Source: Methylomicrobium lacus_A (GTDB taxonomy: Bacteria > Pseudomonadota > Gammaproteobacteria > Methylococcales > Methylomonadaceae). Taken from it: DNA of 64,000 nucleotides. A program made the position numbers and the translations under genes. Location: the NCBI RefSeq assembly GCF_041897535.1, contig NZ_CP169217.1, positions 4,302,860-4,366,859 on the forward strand, written 5' to 3'. Positions 9,199-17,588 of the stretch are shown piece after piece. Every line of letters starts with the position of its first letter. The stretch's first letter is position 1. Below the pieces are notes generated by a model. It did not search any database. It had not been told where the DNA came from and worked only from the letters and a program-made list of their open reading frames with translations.

Positions 9199-10680
9199 AT
9201 GAATAGTGTCCTCTATCCTTCCCTTTATCAAATCAATACGCGTGTCTGGCTCAATCGATTGTCACGCCAAATCGGCCGCCCGGCGACGCTGGACGACATT
9301 CCCGATGCCGAACTGGATCAACTGGCGAATCTGGGCTTTGACTGGCTTTACTGCCTCAGCGTCTGGCAAACCGGAGAAGCAGGGCGCAAGGTCTCCCGTT
9401 CCAATCCGCAATGGCTCGCCGAATACCGGGAGCTTTTACCGGACTTGCGGGAAAACGATATCTGCGGTTCCGGCTTTGCGGTAACCGCTTATACCCTCAA
9501 CAATTTATTGGGGGAGCCGGAAGCATTGGCACGCCTGCGCGGCCGCCTGCACCAACGGGGCCTCAAATTGATGCTGGATTTTGTGCCCAACCATACCGCG
9601 CCGGACCATCCCTGGGTGCAGGCGCACCCGGAGTATTATGTTTCCGGCACGGAAGAGCAACTTATCGGGCAGCCGCAAAACTATGTCAAATTGGACTTGA
9701 CCCAAGGGCCGGCTATTTTGGCATTCGGCCGCGACCCGTATTTTGACGGCTGGCCGGATACCCTGCAGCTCAATTACGGCAACCCAGCCTTTCAGCTCGC
9801 GCAAATCGATGAGTTGTTAAAAATTGCCCAAAGCTGCGACGGTCTGCGCTGCGACATGGCGATGCTGGCATTACCGGACATCTTTGAACGCACCTGGGGC
9901 ATCGCCGCTGAACCTTTTTGGCCTACGGCTACCCGGAAGGTGCGGGAAGAACATCCGGATTTCGTATTCATGGCTGAGGTTTACTGGGATATGGAATGGA
10001 CGCTGCAACAGCAAGGCTTCGATTACACCTACGACAAGCGGTTATACGACCGCTTGCGCGGGAAGCAGGCCGGACCTGTGCGGCTACATTTCTGGGCGGA
10101 CATGGATTACCAGAAAAAGTCCGCCCGTTTTTTAGAGAACCACGATGAACCCCGTGCCGCCGCGACCTTTCCGGCGCACGTCCATCAAGCCGCCGCCGTC
10201 TTGACCTATTTCAACCCCGGCCTGCGCTTCTTTCATGAGGGGCAATTGCAAGGATGGCCGAAGAAAATTTCGGTCCACCTCTGTCGAGGTCAGGAACAAC
10301 CCACCGATACGGAATTGCAGGAATTTTATCGTCATCTCCTCGATGCTTTGCGGCTGGATGTGTTCCGCAATGGGGTTTGGCAGTTGCTGGAATGCAAACG
10401 GGCATGGGAGGGCAATTGGACATCGGAGTGCCTGATTGCCTTTGCTTGGCGAGGCCAGGATGGGCAACAAGCGATCGTTGCGGTTAACTACGCGCCGAAC
10501 CAGAGCCAGTGTTATCTCCCGTTACCTTTGCCAAATGCCGATGGTTGCGTCTATGAGCTTAAAAATTTAATGGGCTCGGACAGTTATGATCGCAGTGGTG
10601 ATAGCCTGCTTTCGCCCGGCCTTTATCTGGACTTACCGCCATGGGGTTATGGCGTATTTGAATTGATCCGAAAGGGATAA
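9199..10680 (+). CDS. GH13 alpha-amylase-family enzyme
   Basis: A 493-residue TIM-barrel glycosidase with all four GH13 signature regions: DFVPNHT (region I), GLRCDMAML with the nucleophile Asp (II), FMAEVYWD with the acid/base Glu (III) and FLENHDE (IV). A short C-terminal beta domain follows (AIVAVNYAPNQSQCYLPL). There is no signal peptide, so it acts in the cytoplasm. GGGGG precedes the ATG. It lies downstream of the GH63-like gene, and the two probably act on the same alpha-glucan or glycoside. Hydrolase versus transglycosylase activity cannot be told from the motifs. Confidence 0.85.
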   Translation: MNSVLYPSLYQINTRVWLNRLSRQIGRPATLDDIPDAELDQLANLGFDWLYCLSVWQTGEAGRKVSRSNPQWLAEYRELLPDLRENDICGSGFAVTAYTLNNLLGEPEALARLRGRLHQRGLKLMLDFVPNHTAPDHPWVQAHPEYYVSGTEEQLIGQPQNYVKLDLTQGPAILAFGRDPYFDGWPDTLQLNYGNPAFQLAQIDELLKIAQSCDGLRCDMAMLALPDIFERTWGIAAEPFWPTATRKVREEHPDFVFMAEVYWDMEWTLQQQGFDYTYDKRLYDRLRGKQAGPVRLHFWADMDYQKKSARFLENHDEPRAAATFPAHVHQAAAVLTYFNPGLRFFHEGQLQGWPKKISVHLCRGQEQPTDTELQEFYRHLLDALRLDVFRNGVWQLLECKRAWEGNWTSECLIAFAWRGQDGQQAIVAVNYAPNQSQCYLPLPLPNADGCVYELKNLMGSDSYDRSGDSLLSPGLYLDLPPWGYGVFELIRKG

Positions 10681-10718
10681 CGGACTTAATCCTGCGGATC
10701 AAGCACAGGAGAGATGTT

Positions 10719-11012
10719 ATGAATCGAAAGACTTGTTTTCAGGTTGGCAACTTAGCCTTGGTTTTTGCTGCAGTCGGAGCGCTGATTTGGTCTGCGCCGA
10801 CTTATTCCGAAACGGCTGGCATGGAAAGGCGGGATGATCGCCGGGATGACAGGCAGGGAGAGCAGGACATAAGGCAGGAAGGTCGAGACGTTGCAAGGGA
10901 GGTCAAAGATCGATGCCGCGATGCCGGTGCGAGTGGGCCGGAATGTCGGCAAGAAAAACGTGATGTCAAACAAAAAACCCGCGAATCCGCGCGGGGCTCC
11001 AAAATAGACTGA
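10719..11012 (+). CDS. Small exported highly charged protein
   Basis: 97 residues: a signal peptide-like hydrophobic segment (about residues 8-28, ending near TYSETA), then a mature part very rich in Arg, Asp, Glu and Lys (RRDDRRDDRQGEQDIRQEGRD). Two cysteines sit about 10 residues apart (CRDAGASGPECRQ), possibly a disulfide. GGAGAG lies 6 bp upstream of the ATG. It follows the GH13 gene by 38 bp and may be co-transcribed. I do not recognise a named family; small Arg/Asp-rich periplasmic proteins of this kind are common in methanotroph genomes. Confidence 0.65.
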   Translation: MNRKTCFQVGNLALVFAAVGALIWSAPTYSETAGMERRDDRRDDRQGEQDIRQEGRDVAREVKDRCRDAGASGPECRQEKRDVKQKTRESARGSKID

Positions 11013-11162
11013 TTCGGATTTAACTGCAGCTGAATGTCTGTAGGGGACAGGTAAACTTGTTTTTGAGCCAGTCAAAGTGTGCAGGATGGTGTCCGCTTAA
11101 CTTTCAGGTGGAGACTATGGACGACGATACTCCGGGTTGCACACCGCTTGGGTTTAATAAGA

Positions 11163-11432
11163 TTAGCGTTGTGCATCCCTTCGCCCTTGTTCGTACGCGC
11201 GTTGTTCGGATTCTTTGTGTTTGCCATACAAATACCCACCCACGACGCCAGCGCCTGCTCCGATGGCAGCTCCCATGCCGGCATTGCCTGCGATCGCACC
11301 AATGATCGCTCCTCCTGCCGCACCGCCCAAGCCTCCGGTTACAGTGCGTTGCTGAGTATCCGACATGCCGGCGCAACCTGACAAATGGGTAATGGCCCAT
11401 ATTGCTATGACTAAAATCGAAAATATTTTCAT
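11163..11432 (-). CDS. Glycine-zipper lipoprotein
   Basis: 89 residues. A lipoprotein signal peptide ends in the lipobox LSGC, and the mature part carries a glycine-zipper stretch (GGLGGAAGGAIIGAIAGNAG and following, about residues 37-72) as in OmpA-like/17-kDa surface antigen lipoproteins. The tail is charged. The ATG at 11432 is chosen over a TTG four codons upstream because AGAGG lies about 10 bp before the ATG. It likely sits in the inner leaflet of the outer membrane. Function unknown. Confidence 0.75.
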   Translation of the reverse strand: MKIFSILVIAIWAITHLSGCAGMSDTQQRTVTGGLGGAAGGAIIGAIAGNAGMGAAIGAGAGVVGGYLYGKHKESEQRAYEQGRRDAQR

Positions 11433-11452
11433 GTTGTGCAATCCTCTTTATT

Positions 11453-11839
11453 TTATTTTTTACATGGGTATTTTTCGGTTAAAAATCTGAATTCGGTTTC
11501 GACCGGGATATCGTTCATGTATTCGGGGTGTTTCTGCGCCCATGAAATAAACAGGGCAATTGTCTCGTTGCGAGATGGCTTAGGGTCTGGAACACAGAAC
11601 ATCTTCAGTTCCTGTTTATCTGCTGTCTGGGCTAGATAGTATTGATAGGCTCCGACTAAATAACCATGGCAAAAATGGATGGCTTCCCGATAATGGGGGT
11701 CTTGCGGCGATGCCGCGCAGAGGTTGATTAAGTTTTGTGTCTTCTGGGCTACGAAGTCCTGATCCGTAACGCCAGCTGTCGCAGAGCCATTAGCCAATAA
11801 AGCAAGCAATAACAGGGAAATTAGATGTTTTAGTTTCAT
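11453..11839 (-). CDS. Rap1a/Tai-like exported protein
   Basis: 128 residues with a signal peptide (LISLLLLALLANGSATA). The mature part fits the Rap1a/Tai immunity-protein fold family: FCHGYLVGAYQYY, MFCVPDPKPSRNE, a Trp-rich segment AQKHPEYMND and a final KYPC, with conserved cysteines that could form disulfides. Family members named as immunity proteins block T6SS amidase effectors, but many such genes, like this one, have no toxin or T6SS genes nearby, so no immunity role is claimed. The start at 11839 gives a clean signal peptide and has GAGG upstream. Confidence 0.65.
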   Translation of the reverse strand: MKLKHLISLLLLALLANGSATAGVTDQDFVAQKTQNLINLCAASPQDPHYREAIHFCHGYLVGAYQYYLAQTADKQELKMFCVPDPKPSRNETIALFISWAQKHPEYMNDIPVETEFRFLTEKYPCKK

Positions 11840-12055
11840 AAGTAAAATATCCTCAGGTAAGGTATTTTGGTTCTTATGCAAGATAGATTCTCCACAAAAA
11901 CTAAAGTTTCTTTTAAATGCATTGTGATGGCAATTTCACTTTATCGAAAATCAGCCTCTGGCAAATTTCACGGTAAATTATCTTGTAAAGCAGGCGCTGA
12001 AGGTGATAAATTTTGGCAGCGTTTTTCAATCTCTATTTAAATCCGAGGCATAACA

Positions 12056-12328
12056 ATGAGAAATTGGTCATTATTCTTGTTAATTCTTCTGCCGCCATTG
12101 GTTGGCAATGCTGAAAAAAAACCGCTTGATCTCAAATTGGATTCTTCGCGTTTTTATAAAGAGGCTGCCGAAGAATCTTCTTGGATGCATGACGAAAATT
12201 ATCAGTCTTCCGAGAAGCAGTCATCGAATCACTGTCAGGAGCTGAGAAAGAAAATTAATGCCTTGAAGGGTAAACCGCAACGCAAATTTGCTTTACAGCA
12301 GCGTTATGACTCCGAGTGTTTAAGATGA
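12056..12328 (+). CDS. Small exported hypothetical protein
   Basis: 90 residues: a signal peptide (LFLLILLPPLVGNA) followed by a charged, Ser/Glu/Lys-rich mature part. It ends in a basic helix with two Cys (HCQELRKKINALKG, DSECLR) that could form a disulfide. The upstream spacing (CCGAGG about 8 bp before ATG) supports the start. No family recognised. Confidence 0.55.
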   Translation: MRNWSLFLLILLPPLVGNAEKKPLDLKLDSSRFYKEAAEESSWMHDENYQSSEKQSSNHCQELRKKINALKGKPQRKFALQQRYDSECLR

Positions 12329-12456
12329 GAAATATTTTATAACCGGCAAAGACGGCTTCGAAACTCGGATACCTTTCGTCCGCTGCCTTTACTCATGGAC
12401 GTACCGGTTACAGAGCTAGCCGATGGCGTCCACTTTTGATGGTCTAGCTCAAGGTC

Positions 12457-13575
12457 TTAGCCGGTACCCTCCCTGGCATCCTCCTCTTCATTTTCACGAT
12501 ACACCCAGGCCATAAACAATTGGTAACCCAAGGCCAGCATTACCGAGCCCAGAAACAAACCGATAATGCCGCCGGTCGCCATGCCGCCTAGTGCGCCCAA
12601 TAAAATCACCGGCATGGGGGCATTTACGCCACGGCCTAACATCAAGGGTTTGAGGATATTGTCCGCCATACCGGCAACCAGGGTATAAACAGTAAACATG
12701 ATCGCCACCGGAGTCGATTCATGGGTGGATAACACATAGACGATCGTCGGCAGTGCGACCAGGGCGGCAGGGATTTGCATGATGCCTAACACCAAGACCA
12801 ATAAGGCCAAAATTCCGGCGGCGGGAATACCTACCAGGATAAATCCAGCCCCCAGTAAAAGGGCTTGAATGCAGGCGATGCCGATGACGCCTTGCGCCAC
12901 GGCACGGATGGTCGAGGTCGAAAGCGCGACTAAGGCTTCTCCTTCCTTATCTCCTGTCATCCGCTTGGCAATGGCCTTGGCCGCTGCATGGCCCGATGTA
13001 CCGTAGGCCATCCAGATCCCGGCAAGCACCAAGGCAACCAAAAACATCAAAACGCCGGTGCCGGCGCTGGCCGCATAGCCCAGAACTTGTTTGGTGACTA
13101 CGGCAATTTTGGGTTCGTATTTCGTTACCACGGCGCCCAGGTCCGAATGCGCTGACGACCATAGCGCATATAACTGTTTTCCCACCAGCGGCCATCCGGC
13201 GACAGATTCATTGGGCGCGGGTACTTGCAATGTTCCGCTCTGGATTTGTTTCACCAAACCGGTCGTTGAATCCGCGAAGGAAATGGCCAATAACGTGGTG
13301 GGGATTAATACGCTCAACAATATCACCAGCACCAAGGCCGTTGCGGCGCGCCCCTCTTTACCCCCCATCTTGCGGGCGATCATGGTATGAAGGGGATACA
13401 GGGCCACGGCCAAAATTACCGACCATAACATCAAGCCGAAAAACGGTTTGAATATTTGATAGCAATAAACCACTAAAAAACTGATCAATCCGGCACGGAT
13501 GAATAAATCAAGCACTTTGTGCGAGATCAGCTTTTCCAACGTTTTATTGGGTAACACCTCGTGTTCGTTGTTCAT
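12457..13575 (-). CDS. AI-2E family (PerM/YdiK-type) permease
   Basis: 372 residues, with about seven or eight hydrophobic spans and the family's long periplasmic region in the middle (about residues 95-165). A C-terminal block contains GVNAPMPVILLGALGGMATGGIIGLFLG, the family signature. AI-2E transporters move small solutes or ions; some act as Na+/H+ antiporters, and few have a defined substrate. The start at 13575 (MNNEHE) is preferred to the upstream codon because GGAGA precedes it by 7 bp. It is a single gene. Confidence 0.8.
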   Translation of the reverse strand: MNNEHEVLPNKTLEKLISHKVLDLFIRAGLISFLVVYCYQIFKPFFGLMLWSVILAVALYPLHTMIARKMGGKEGRAATALVLVILLSVLIPTTLLAISFADSTTGLVKQIQSGTLQVPAPNESVAGWPLVGKQLYALWSSAHSDLGAVVTKYEPKIAVVTKQVLGYAASAGTGVLMFLVALVLAGIWMAYGTSGHAAAKAIAKRMTGDKEGEALVALSTSTIRAVAQGVIGIACIQALLLGAGFILVGIPAAGILALLVLVLGIMQIPAALVALPTIVYVLSTHESTPVAIMFTVYTLVAGMADNILKPLMLGRGVNAPMPVILLGALGGMATGGIIGLFLGSVMLALGYQLFMAWVYRENEEEDAREGTG

Positions 13576-13663
13576 CAGCGTTTCTCCATTTCTCAATCAG
13601 CAAAACAGGTCATTTAAACGCCATGGGGTGAGAGTTGAACAACCTTTTCGTGAGCGCAATAAC

Positions 13664-13702
13664 AAGAAAAAAAGGCAGGAAAGTGCTAACTATTCCTGCC
13701 TT
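13664..13702 (-). terminator. Rho-independent terminator of ompA-like gene
   Basis: Reading leftwards, AAGGCAGGAA pairs with TTCCTGCCTT around a 12-nt loop and is followed by a run of T residues. It lies 30 bp after the OmpA-family stop codon at 13733. Confidence 0.85.
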
Positions 13703-13732
13703 GTAAACCCTACATCGAGCCCTTATGCGGGG

Positions 13733-14785
13733 TTAATGCTCGGCTTGCGGTTTGCCCTCAACCTCCAATTGCACGCGCCGGTTATTGGCGCGGCCTTCTT
13801 CGGTATCGTTAGTGTCGATGGGTTGCGTCCAGCCATAACCGCGCGAGGTTACATTGGGCAGGTGGTGGCTGCCGACCAGATAATCCTTAACCGCTTTTGC
13901 TCGGCGTTCGGACAGGTCCATATTGTGTTCGTAAGATCCGGTTTTACTGGTATGGCCCTGTACTTCAACCATGGTATCAGGATGCTTTTTGATCGCCTCG
14001 GCGACGCTGTCAAGATTCGGATAATATTGGGGTTTAATGATGTCTTTATCGTTGTCGAATTTCACGTCGACTATCCAGCAGCCGTATTTGCCAACATGAA
14101 TGTCGCTCAAAGAGTTCGGGCATCTGTCATCACAATCGTTGACACCGTCGTTGTCTCCATCGAGAGTCGAGCAATCCGCCACGACGGGCGTAGGTTCCGG
14201 AGCAAGGGGCTCGGCCTTGGCAACAACCGCAGGAGCCGGTTTTTCGCCAAACGGAATGACGAAACCGACATTGACGGTCATGTCATGAAACTCATCCGTG
14301 CCTGGCTGGACTTGCGCATTAAAATTGTTGTTGTAACGATAGCGAACATCGCTACGCAGCATAAAATTATCCATCACTTCGTAGGTAATACCAACGCCCG
14401 CTTCACCGATGAAGCCTACGCCGCTATCACCGCCGTGGCTGGTATTCATTGCGCCTAAGCCTAAAACGGCATAAGGCGAGAAGGTGTCGCGAAAAAGGTA
14501 ATATTGCAGATCTGCGGAACCGCCGGTCAGATCCCAGTTGCCCGAATCGCCGCCAAAACCTTGGTAAAAACCTCTCGCTTCGACATTGAAATGTTCGTCA
14601 AGCATTTTACCGAGTCCCATGCCTCCGCCCCAACCATCATCAGCCCCCCGATCGCCGCCGGAATTGATAAAGGTCCCAAAAGGTGCGATATACCATCGAT
14701 CATCTTGATACTCGTCGGCTTGAACCATTGACAAACAGCTCATTGCCGATAGTGAGGCAGCAGCCAGAACGTAATTTTTTCGCAT
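13733..14785 (-). CDS. OmpA-family outer-membrane protein
   Basis: 350 residues. A signal peptide ends near MVQADEY. An eight-strand beta-barrel-like region follows to about residue 190 (alternating aromatic strands such as WYIAPFGTFIN). A Pro/Glu/Ala linker then leads to a thrombospondin-type-3 Ca2+-binding stretch (DGDNDGVNDCDDRCPN), and last comes an OmpA peptidoglycan-binding domain (VQGHTSKTGSYEHNMDLSERRAKAVKDYL, then GRANNRRV). It would anchor the outer membrane to peptidoglycan. The ATG at 14785 has AGGAGAG 6 bp upstream; the open frame continues 30 codons further without a credible start. Confidence 0.9.
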   Translation of the reverse strand: MRKNYVLAAASLSAMSCLSMVQADEYQDDRWYIAPFGTFINSGGDRGADDGWGGGMGLGKMLDEHFNVEARGFYQGFGGDSGNWDLTGGSADLQYYLFRDTFSPYAVLGLGAMNTSHGGDSGVGFIGEAGVGITYEVMDNFMLRSDVRYRYNNNFNAQVQPGTDEFHDMTVNVGFVIPFGEKPAPAVVAKAEPLAPEPTPVVADCSTLDGDNDGVNDCDDRCPNSLSDIHVGKYGCWIVDVKFDNDKDIIKPQYYPNLDSVAEAIKKHPDTMVEVQGHTSKTGSYEHNMDLSERRAKAVKDYLVGSHHLPNVTSRGYGWTQPIDTNDTEEGRANNRRVQLEVEGKPQAEH

Positions 14786-15106
14786 AAAACTCTCTCCTGT
14801 TAAGCGCCTAGCCAAGATATAAAATTTCCTCTGTTTAGGGGGAAATGGACAAATATTGGCTAATTCTTTCGGCAAAAGTCTATGTTAACAAAAAACGCCT
14901 CATTTAAAAACTTAGTAAAACTACCTATTGATTATTTTGAGTCTTTTGGGAAACTCATGGGATTACAAAGAGAAGTCAGCCCTTTCCAATAAACTGAAAA
15001 GCAATTTAAAGCGCTTCTTGCCTAAGAAACTTAAATGACTTGTTGCTTAACTAATTATGAGATTGCGGTCTAGACTTTTGATGACCATTAATAATGGGGG
15101 ATTACC
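14786..15106. other. AT-rich intergenic region between divergent genes
   Basis: About 320 bp without a gene, separating the leftward OmpA-type gene from the rightward leader ORF and membrane operon. It must carry both promoters, but I see no clear -35/-10 pair or operator. GGGGG ahead of the leader ORF start is the only distinct signal. Confidence 0.5.
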
Positions 15107-15163
15107 ATGGCAACAGTGAATTCTCCGAATGATTCCGGCTTTTTGATATTTACAATCCTATGA
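15107..15163 (+). CDS. 18-residue leader ORF, translationally coupled
   Basis: ATG at 15107 with GGGGG 7 bp upstream opens an 18-codon frame (MATVNSPNDSGFLIFTIL). Its TGA overlaps the ATG of the next gene as ATGA (15160-15163). The downstream gene has no ribosome binding site of its own, so coupled translation is the simplest reading. Alternatively the membrane protein really begins here and a -1 shift joins the frames. Confidence 0.5.
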   Translation: MATVNSPNDSGFLIFTIL

Positions 15164-16350
15164 ACGATTCAGCCGACAAAAAACAGCCTGAAGATTTTTC
15201 CCTGGTATTGGGCGGCCCACTCTTCCAGCTTTTTATGCACGCAGGACTAACCACCGATACCCTAGGTTTAGCCAAGCGCCGATTGATTTTCTTTTCCCTA
15301 TTCACCTGGTTGCCGTTGCTGTTGCTTTCGGTGTTGACCGGCGAGGCGCTGGGCGGCGCGATTAAAGTCCCTTTTCTTTATGACGTGGATGTACATGTCC
15401 GCTTTCTGCTGGCCTTGCCGTTGCTGCTGGTCGCGGAACTCGTGGTCCACCAGCGAATCAGACTGGTCGTCAGGCAATTTATCGAGCGCGGAATCGTTCC
15501 GGCACGCTCCATTCCGGAGTTCGAAGTCCTGATCGACTCGACGATGCGTCTGCGCAATTCGGTGTTGATTGAAGTATTGCTGATTGTCCTGGTATGGACG
15601 GGTATGCATTATCTCTGGTCAAGCCAGATGGCGCTGACATCGGCCACCTGGTATGCGGCCATCGTGGATGGGCATCGCCACTATTCCCTGGCAGGGTATT
15701 GGTACGCCTTTGTCAGCATTCCGATTTATCAATTCCTCTTAGCGCGCTGGTTTTTTCGCATTTTCATCTGGGCGAGGTTTCTGTGGAAGGTTTCCCGGCT
15801 GGATTTACATCTCGTGCCGACCCATCCCGACCGTGCTGCGGGGCTCGGCTTTCTCGGCGGAAGCGCGGCGGCATTCGTGCCGTTACTGCTGTCCCAAGGC
15901 GCTTTGCTGGCAGGCCTGATCGCCAACTACATTTTTTATGAGGGAAAGACATTGTTGGACTTTAAACCCGAAATCGTAGCTGCCGTAGTTTTTGTGTTGC
16001 TGCTCGTACTCGGCCCCCTGTGCGTGTTCGCTCCCCGCCTGGCGCAAGCCAAACGCCAGGGCTTGCTTGAGTATGGCGCGCTGGCGAACCGCTACGTCCG
16101 TGAATTTGACGATAAATGGCTGCGCGGCGGCGCCCCGCTGGATGAACCCCTGGTCGGCAGCGGGGACATTCAATCCCTGAACGACATGGCAGGCAGCTTT
16201 GAGGTCGTACAGACGATGCGGCCGTTCCCATTCAGTAAATCCGCTGTACTACAAACCGTCATCTCGGTGCTGGCGCCGTTGTTGCCACTGACATTGACGT
16301 TGATTTCCCTGGAAGATCTGCTTAAGCGGCTGGTGGGGATTTTGTTATGA
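15160..16350 (+). CDS. Polytopic membrane protein, unknown function
   Basis: 396 residues with about six or seven transmembrane helices: roughly 43-65, 78-98, 128-148, 182-205, 235-260, 265-290 and 360-385. A cytoplasmic-looking segment between the last two contains ANRYVREFDDKWLRG. It heads a three-gene operon with two lipoproteins (16408 and 17589). No ribosome binding site is visible at its ATG, which overlaps the stop of an 18-residue leader ORF. No named family is recognised. The operon make-up suggests an envelope-spanning complex, but this is inference. Confidence 0.75.
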   Translation: MNDSADKKQPEDFSLVLGGPLFQLFMHAGLTTDTLGLAKRRLIFFSLFTWLPLLLLSVLTGEALGGAIKVPFLYDVDVHVRFLLALPLLLVAELVVHQRIRLVVRQFIERGIVPARSIPEFEVLIDSTMRLRNSVLIEVLLIVLVWTGMHYLWSSQMALTSATWYAAIVDGHRHYSLAGYWYAFVSIPIYQFLLARWFFRIFIWARFLWKVSRLDLHLVPTHPDRAAGLGFLGGSAAAFVPLLLSQGALLAGLIANYIFYEGKTLLDFKPEIVAAVVFVLLLVLGPLCVFAPRLAQAKRQGLLEYGALANRYVREFDDKWLRGGAPLDEPLVGSGDIQSLNDMAGSFEVVQTMRPFPFSKSAVLQTVISVLAPLLPLTLTLISLEDLLKRLVGILL

Positions 16351-16407
16351 TCAGGAAAAAGCATAAAAAGTACCGGATCGGCAACCCCGAAGTTGGAGGG
16401 TATTAGC

Positions 16408-17544
16408 ATGGCTTGGTCTCGCAGCCTTTTAAAACGCCCTTTGAAATACCGGCATGCTGCCCGCGCTTGGGTCGAGGTCAGCCGCCTGTTCCTTTTAGCG
16501 GACATCGTTCTCGGTCTGCCCGGATGTAGCAGCTTTGGCCCGCCAAGCCTGGATCGTGACCGTTTCGATTACGTCAACGCGATTTCGAGTTCCTGGAAAC
16601 AGCAAACCCTGCTCAATATCGTCAAGATGCGCTATGCCGATACGCCGGTGTTTCTGGACGTGGGACAGATCATTAGCGGCTACCAGTTACAAGGGGCCGT
16701 GACGGTGGGGGCATCGCTCAATAGCGCAAGCGTAGTGGGCGATATCCTGAACCTGGGGTCCGCGGCAACCTACACCGATCGTCCGACAATCACCTATACG
16801 CCGCTGACCGGCGCCCATTTTCTTCAGGTCATGATCACGCCGGTTCCGCCTCCGAACTTATTAAGGCTTTCTCAGGAAGGCTGGCCAATAGACATGCTTT
16901 TGCAGATTGGTGCGCAATCGATCAACGGTATTTCGAATCGCAAGGGCGGAGCGCGAGGACATGCGGCAGAACCCGATTTCGTCAGGCTGTTGGCGGCCTT
17001 GCAGCGTCTCCAGGGCTCGGGCATTCTCGGATTGCGGGTGGAAGTGTCCAAGGAATCGAAGCAGGAGGGTACGGTAATGGTCATCAGTCAGAAGGAGCTT
17101 CCACCCGAATACCAGGCCGATCGAGACCTGGTTAGGAAGTTGTTAGGGTTGCGGCCGGATCTGCAAGAGTTTAAGGTCGTCAGCGGCAATGTGTCCGGAA
17201 AAGATGACACGATAGCCATCCAGACCCGTTCCGGATTCCAAATCTTGAATCTATTGGGTTCGAATGTCGAAGTGCCGCCCGAGCACATTGCGGAAGGCCG
17301 TACTTATCCTGAGATCGTGGAGCCGGCAGGAACCCAGTCGCTGCCGCCCTTGATCAAGATTCATGCGGAAACCTCATGCCCGGCTGATGCCTTTGCCACG
17401 GTTAAATATCGCGACTATTGTTATTGGATCGACGACCGCGATTACAGGTCAAAGGGCGTCTTTACCTTCCTGATGATCATCATGACACTGGCGGAAACAG
17501 GAGAGAAAGCCCAGCCGCCGGTGGTCACGATTCAGGGGAATTGA
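16408..17544 (+). CDS. Putative lipoprotein of unknown function
   Basis: 378 residues. After a long basic N-terminal segment, a hydrophobic stretch ends in LGLPGC, a lipobox-like site with Cys at about residue 40. The mature part begins SFGPPSLDRDRFDYVNAISSSWKQQTLLNIVKMRYADTP, a conserved-looking opening, followed by beta-rich sequence. The ATG at 16408 has GGAGGG 8 bp upstream; a TTG five codons earlier overlaps that site and is unlikely. It lies 57 bp after the membrane protein and 44 bp before the next lipoprotein gene. No family name can be given. Confidence 0.75.
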   Translation: MAWSRSLLKRPLKYRHAARAWVEVSRLFLLADIVLGLPGCSSFGPPSLDRDRFDYVNAISSSWKQQTLLNIVKMRYADTPVFLDVGQIISGYQLQGAVTVGASLNSASVVGDILNLGSAATYTDRPTITYTPLTGAHFLQVMITPVPPPNLLRLSQEGWPIDMLLQIGAQSINGISNRKGGARGHAAEPDFVRLLAALQRLQGSGILGLRVEVSKESKQEGTVMVISQKELPPEYQADRDLVRKLLGLRPDLQEFKVVSGNVSGKDDTIAIQTRSGFQILNLLGSNVEVPPEHIAEGRTYPEIVEPAGTQSLPPLIKIHAETSCPADAFATVKYRDYCYWIDDRDYRSKGVFTFLMIIMTLAETGEKAQPPVVTIQGN

Positions 17545-17588
17545 GTCGTGCAACCGGATATGCCGAGGAGAATAATTGGGGGGGAGTT

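Noticed and set aside
6580..9231. An 883-codon open frame on the minus strand
   Set aside because: It is antisense to the GH63-like gene, has no recognisable motif and mirrors that gene's codon pattern; the sense protein has clear family signatures.
11453..11839. Rap1a/Tai-like gene as a type VI secretion immunity gene
   Set aside because: No effector, Hcp, VgrG or other secretion gene is nearby; the family is broader than its name.
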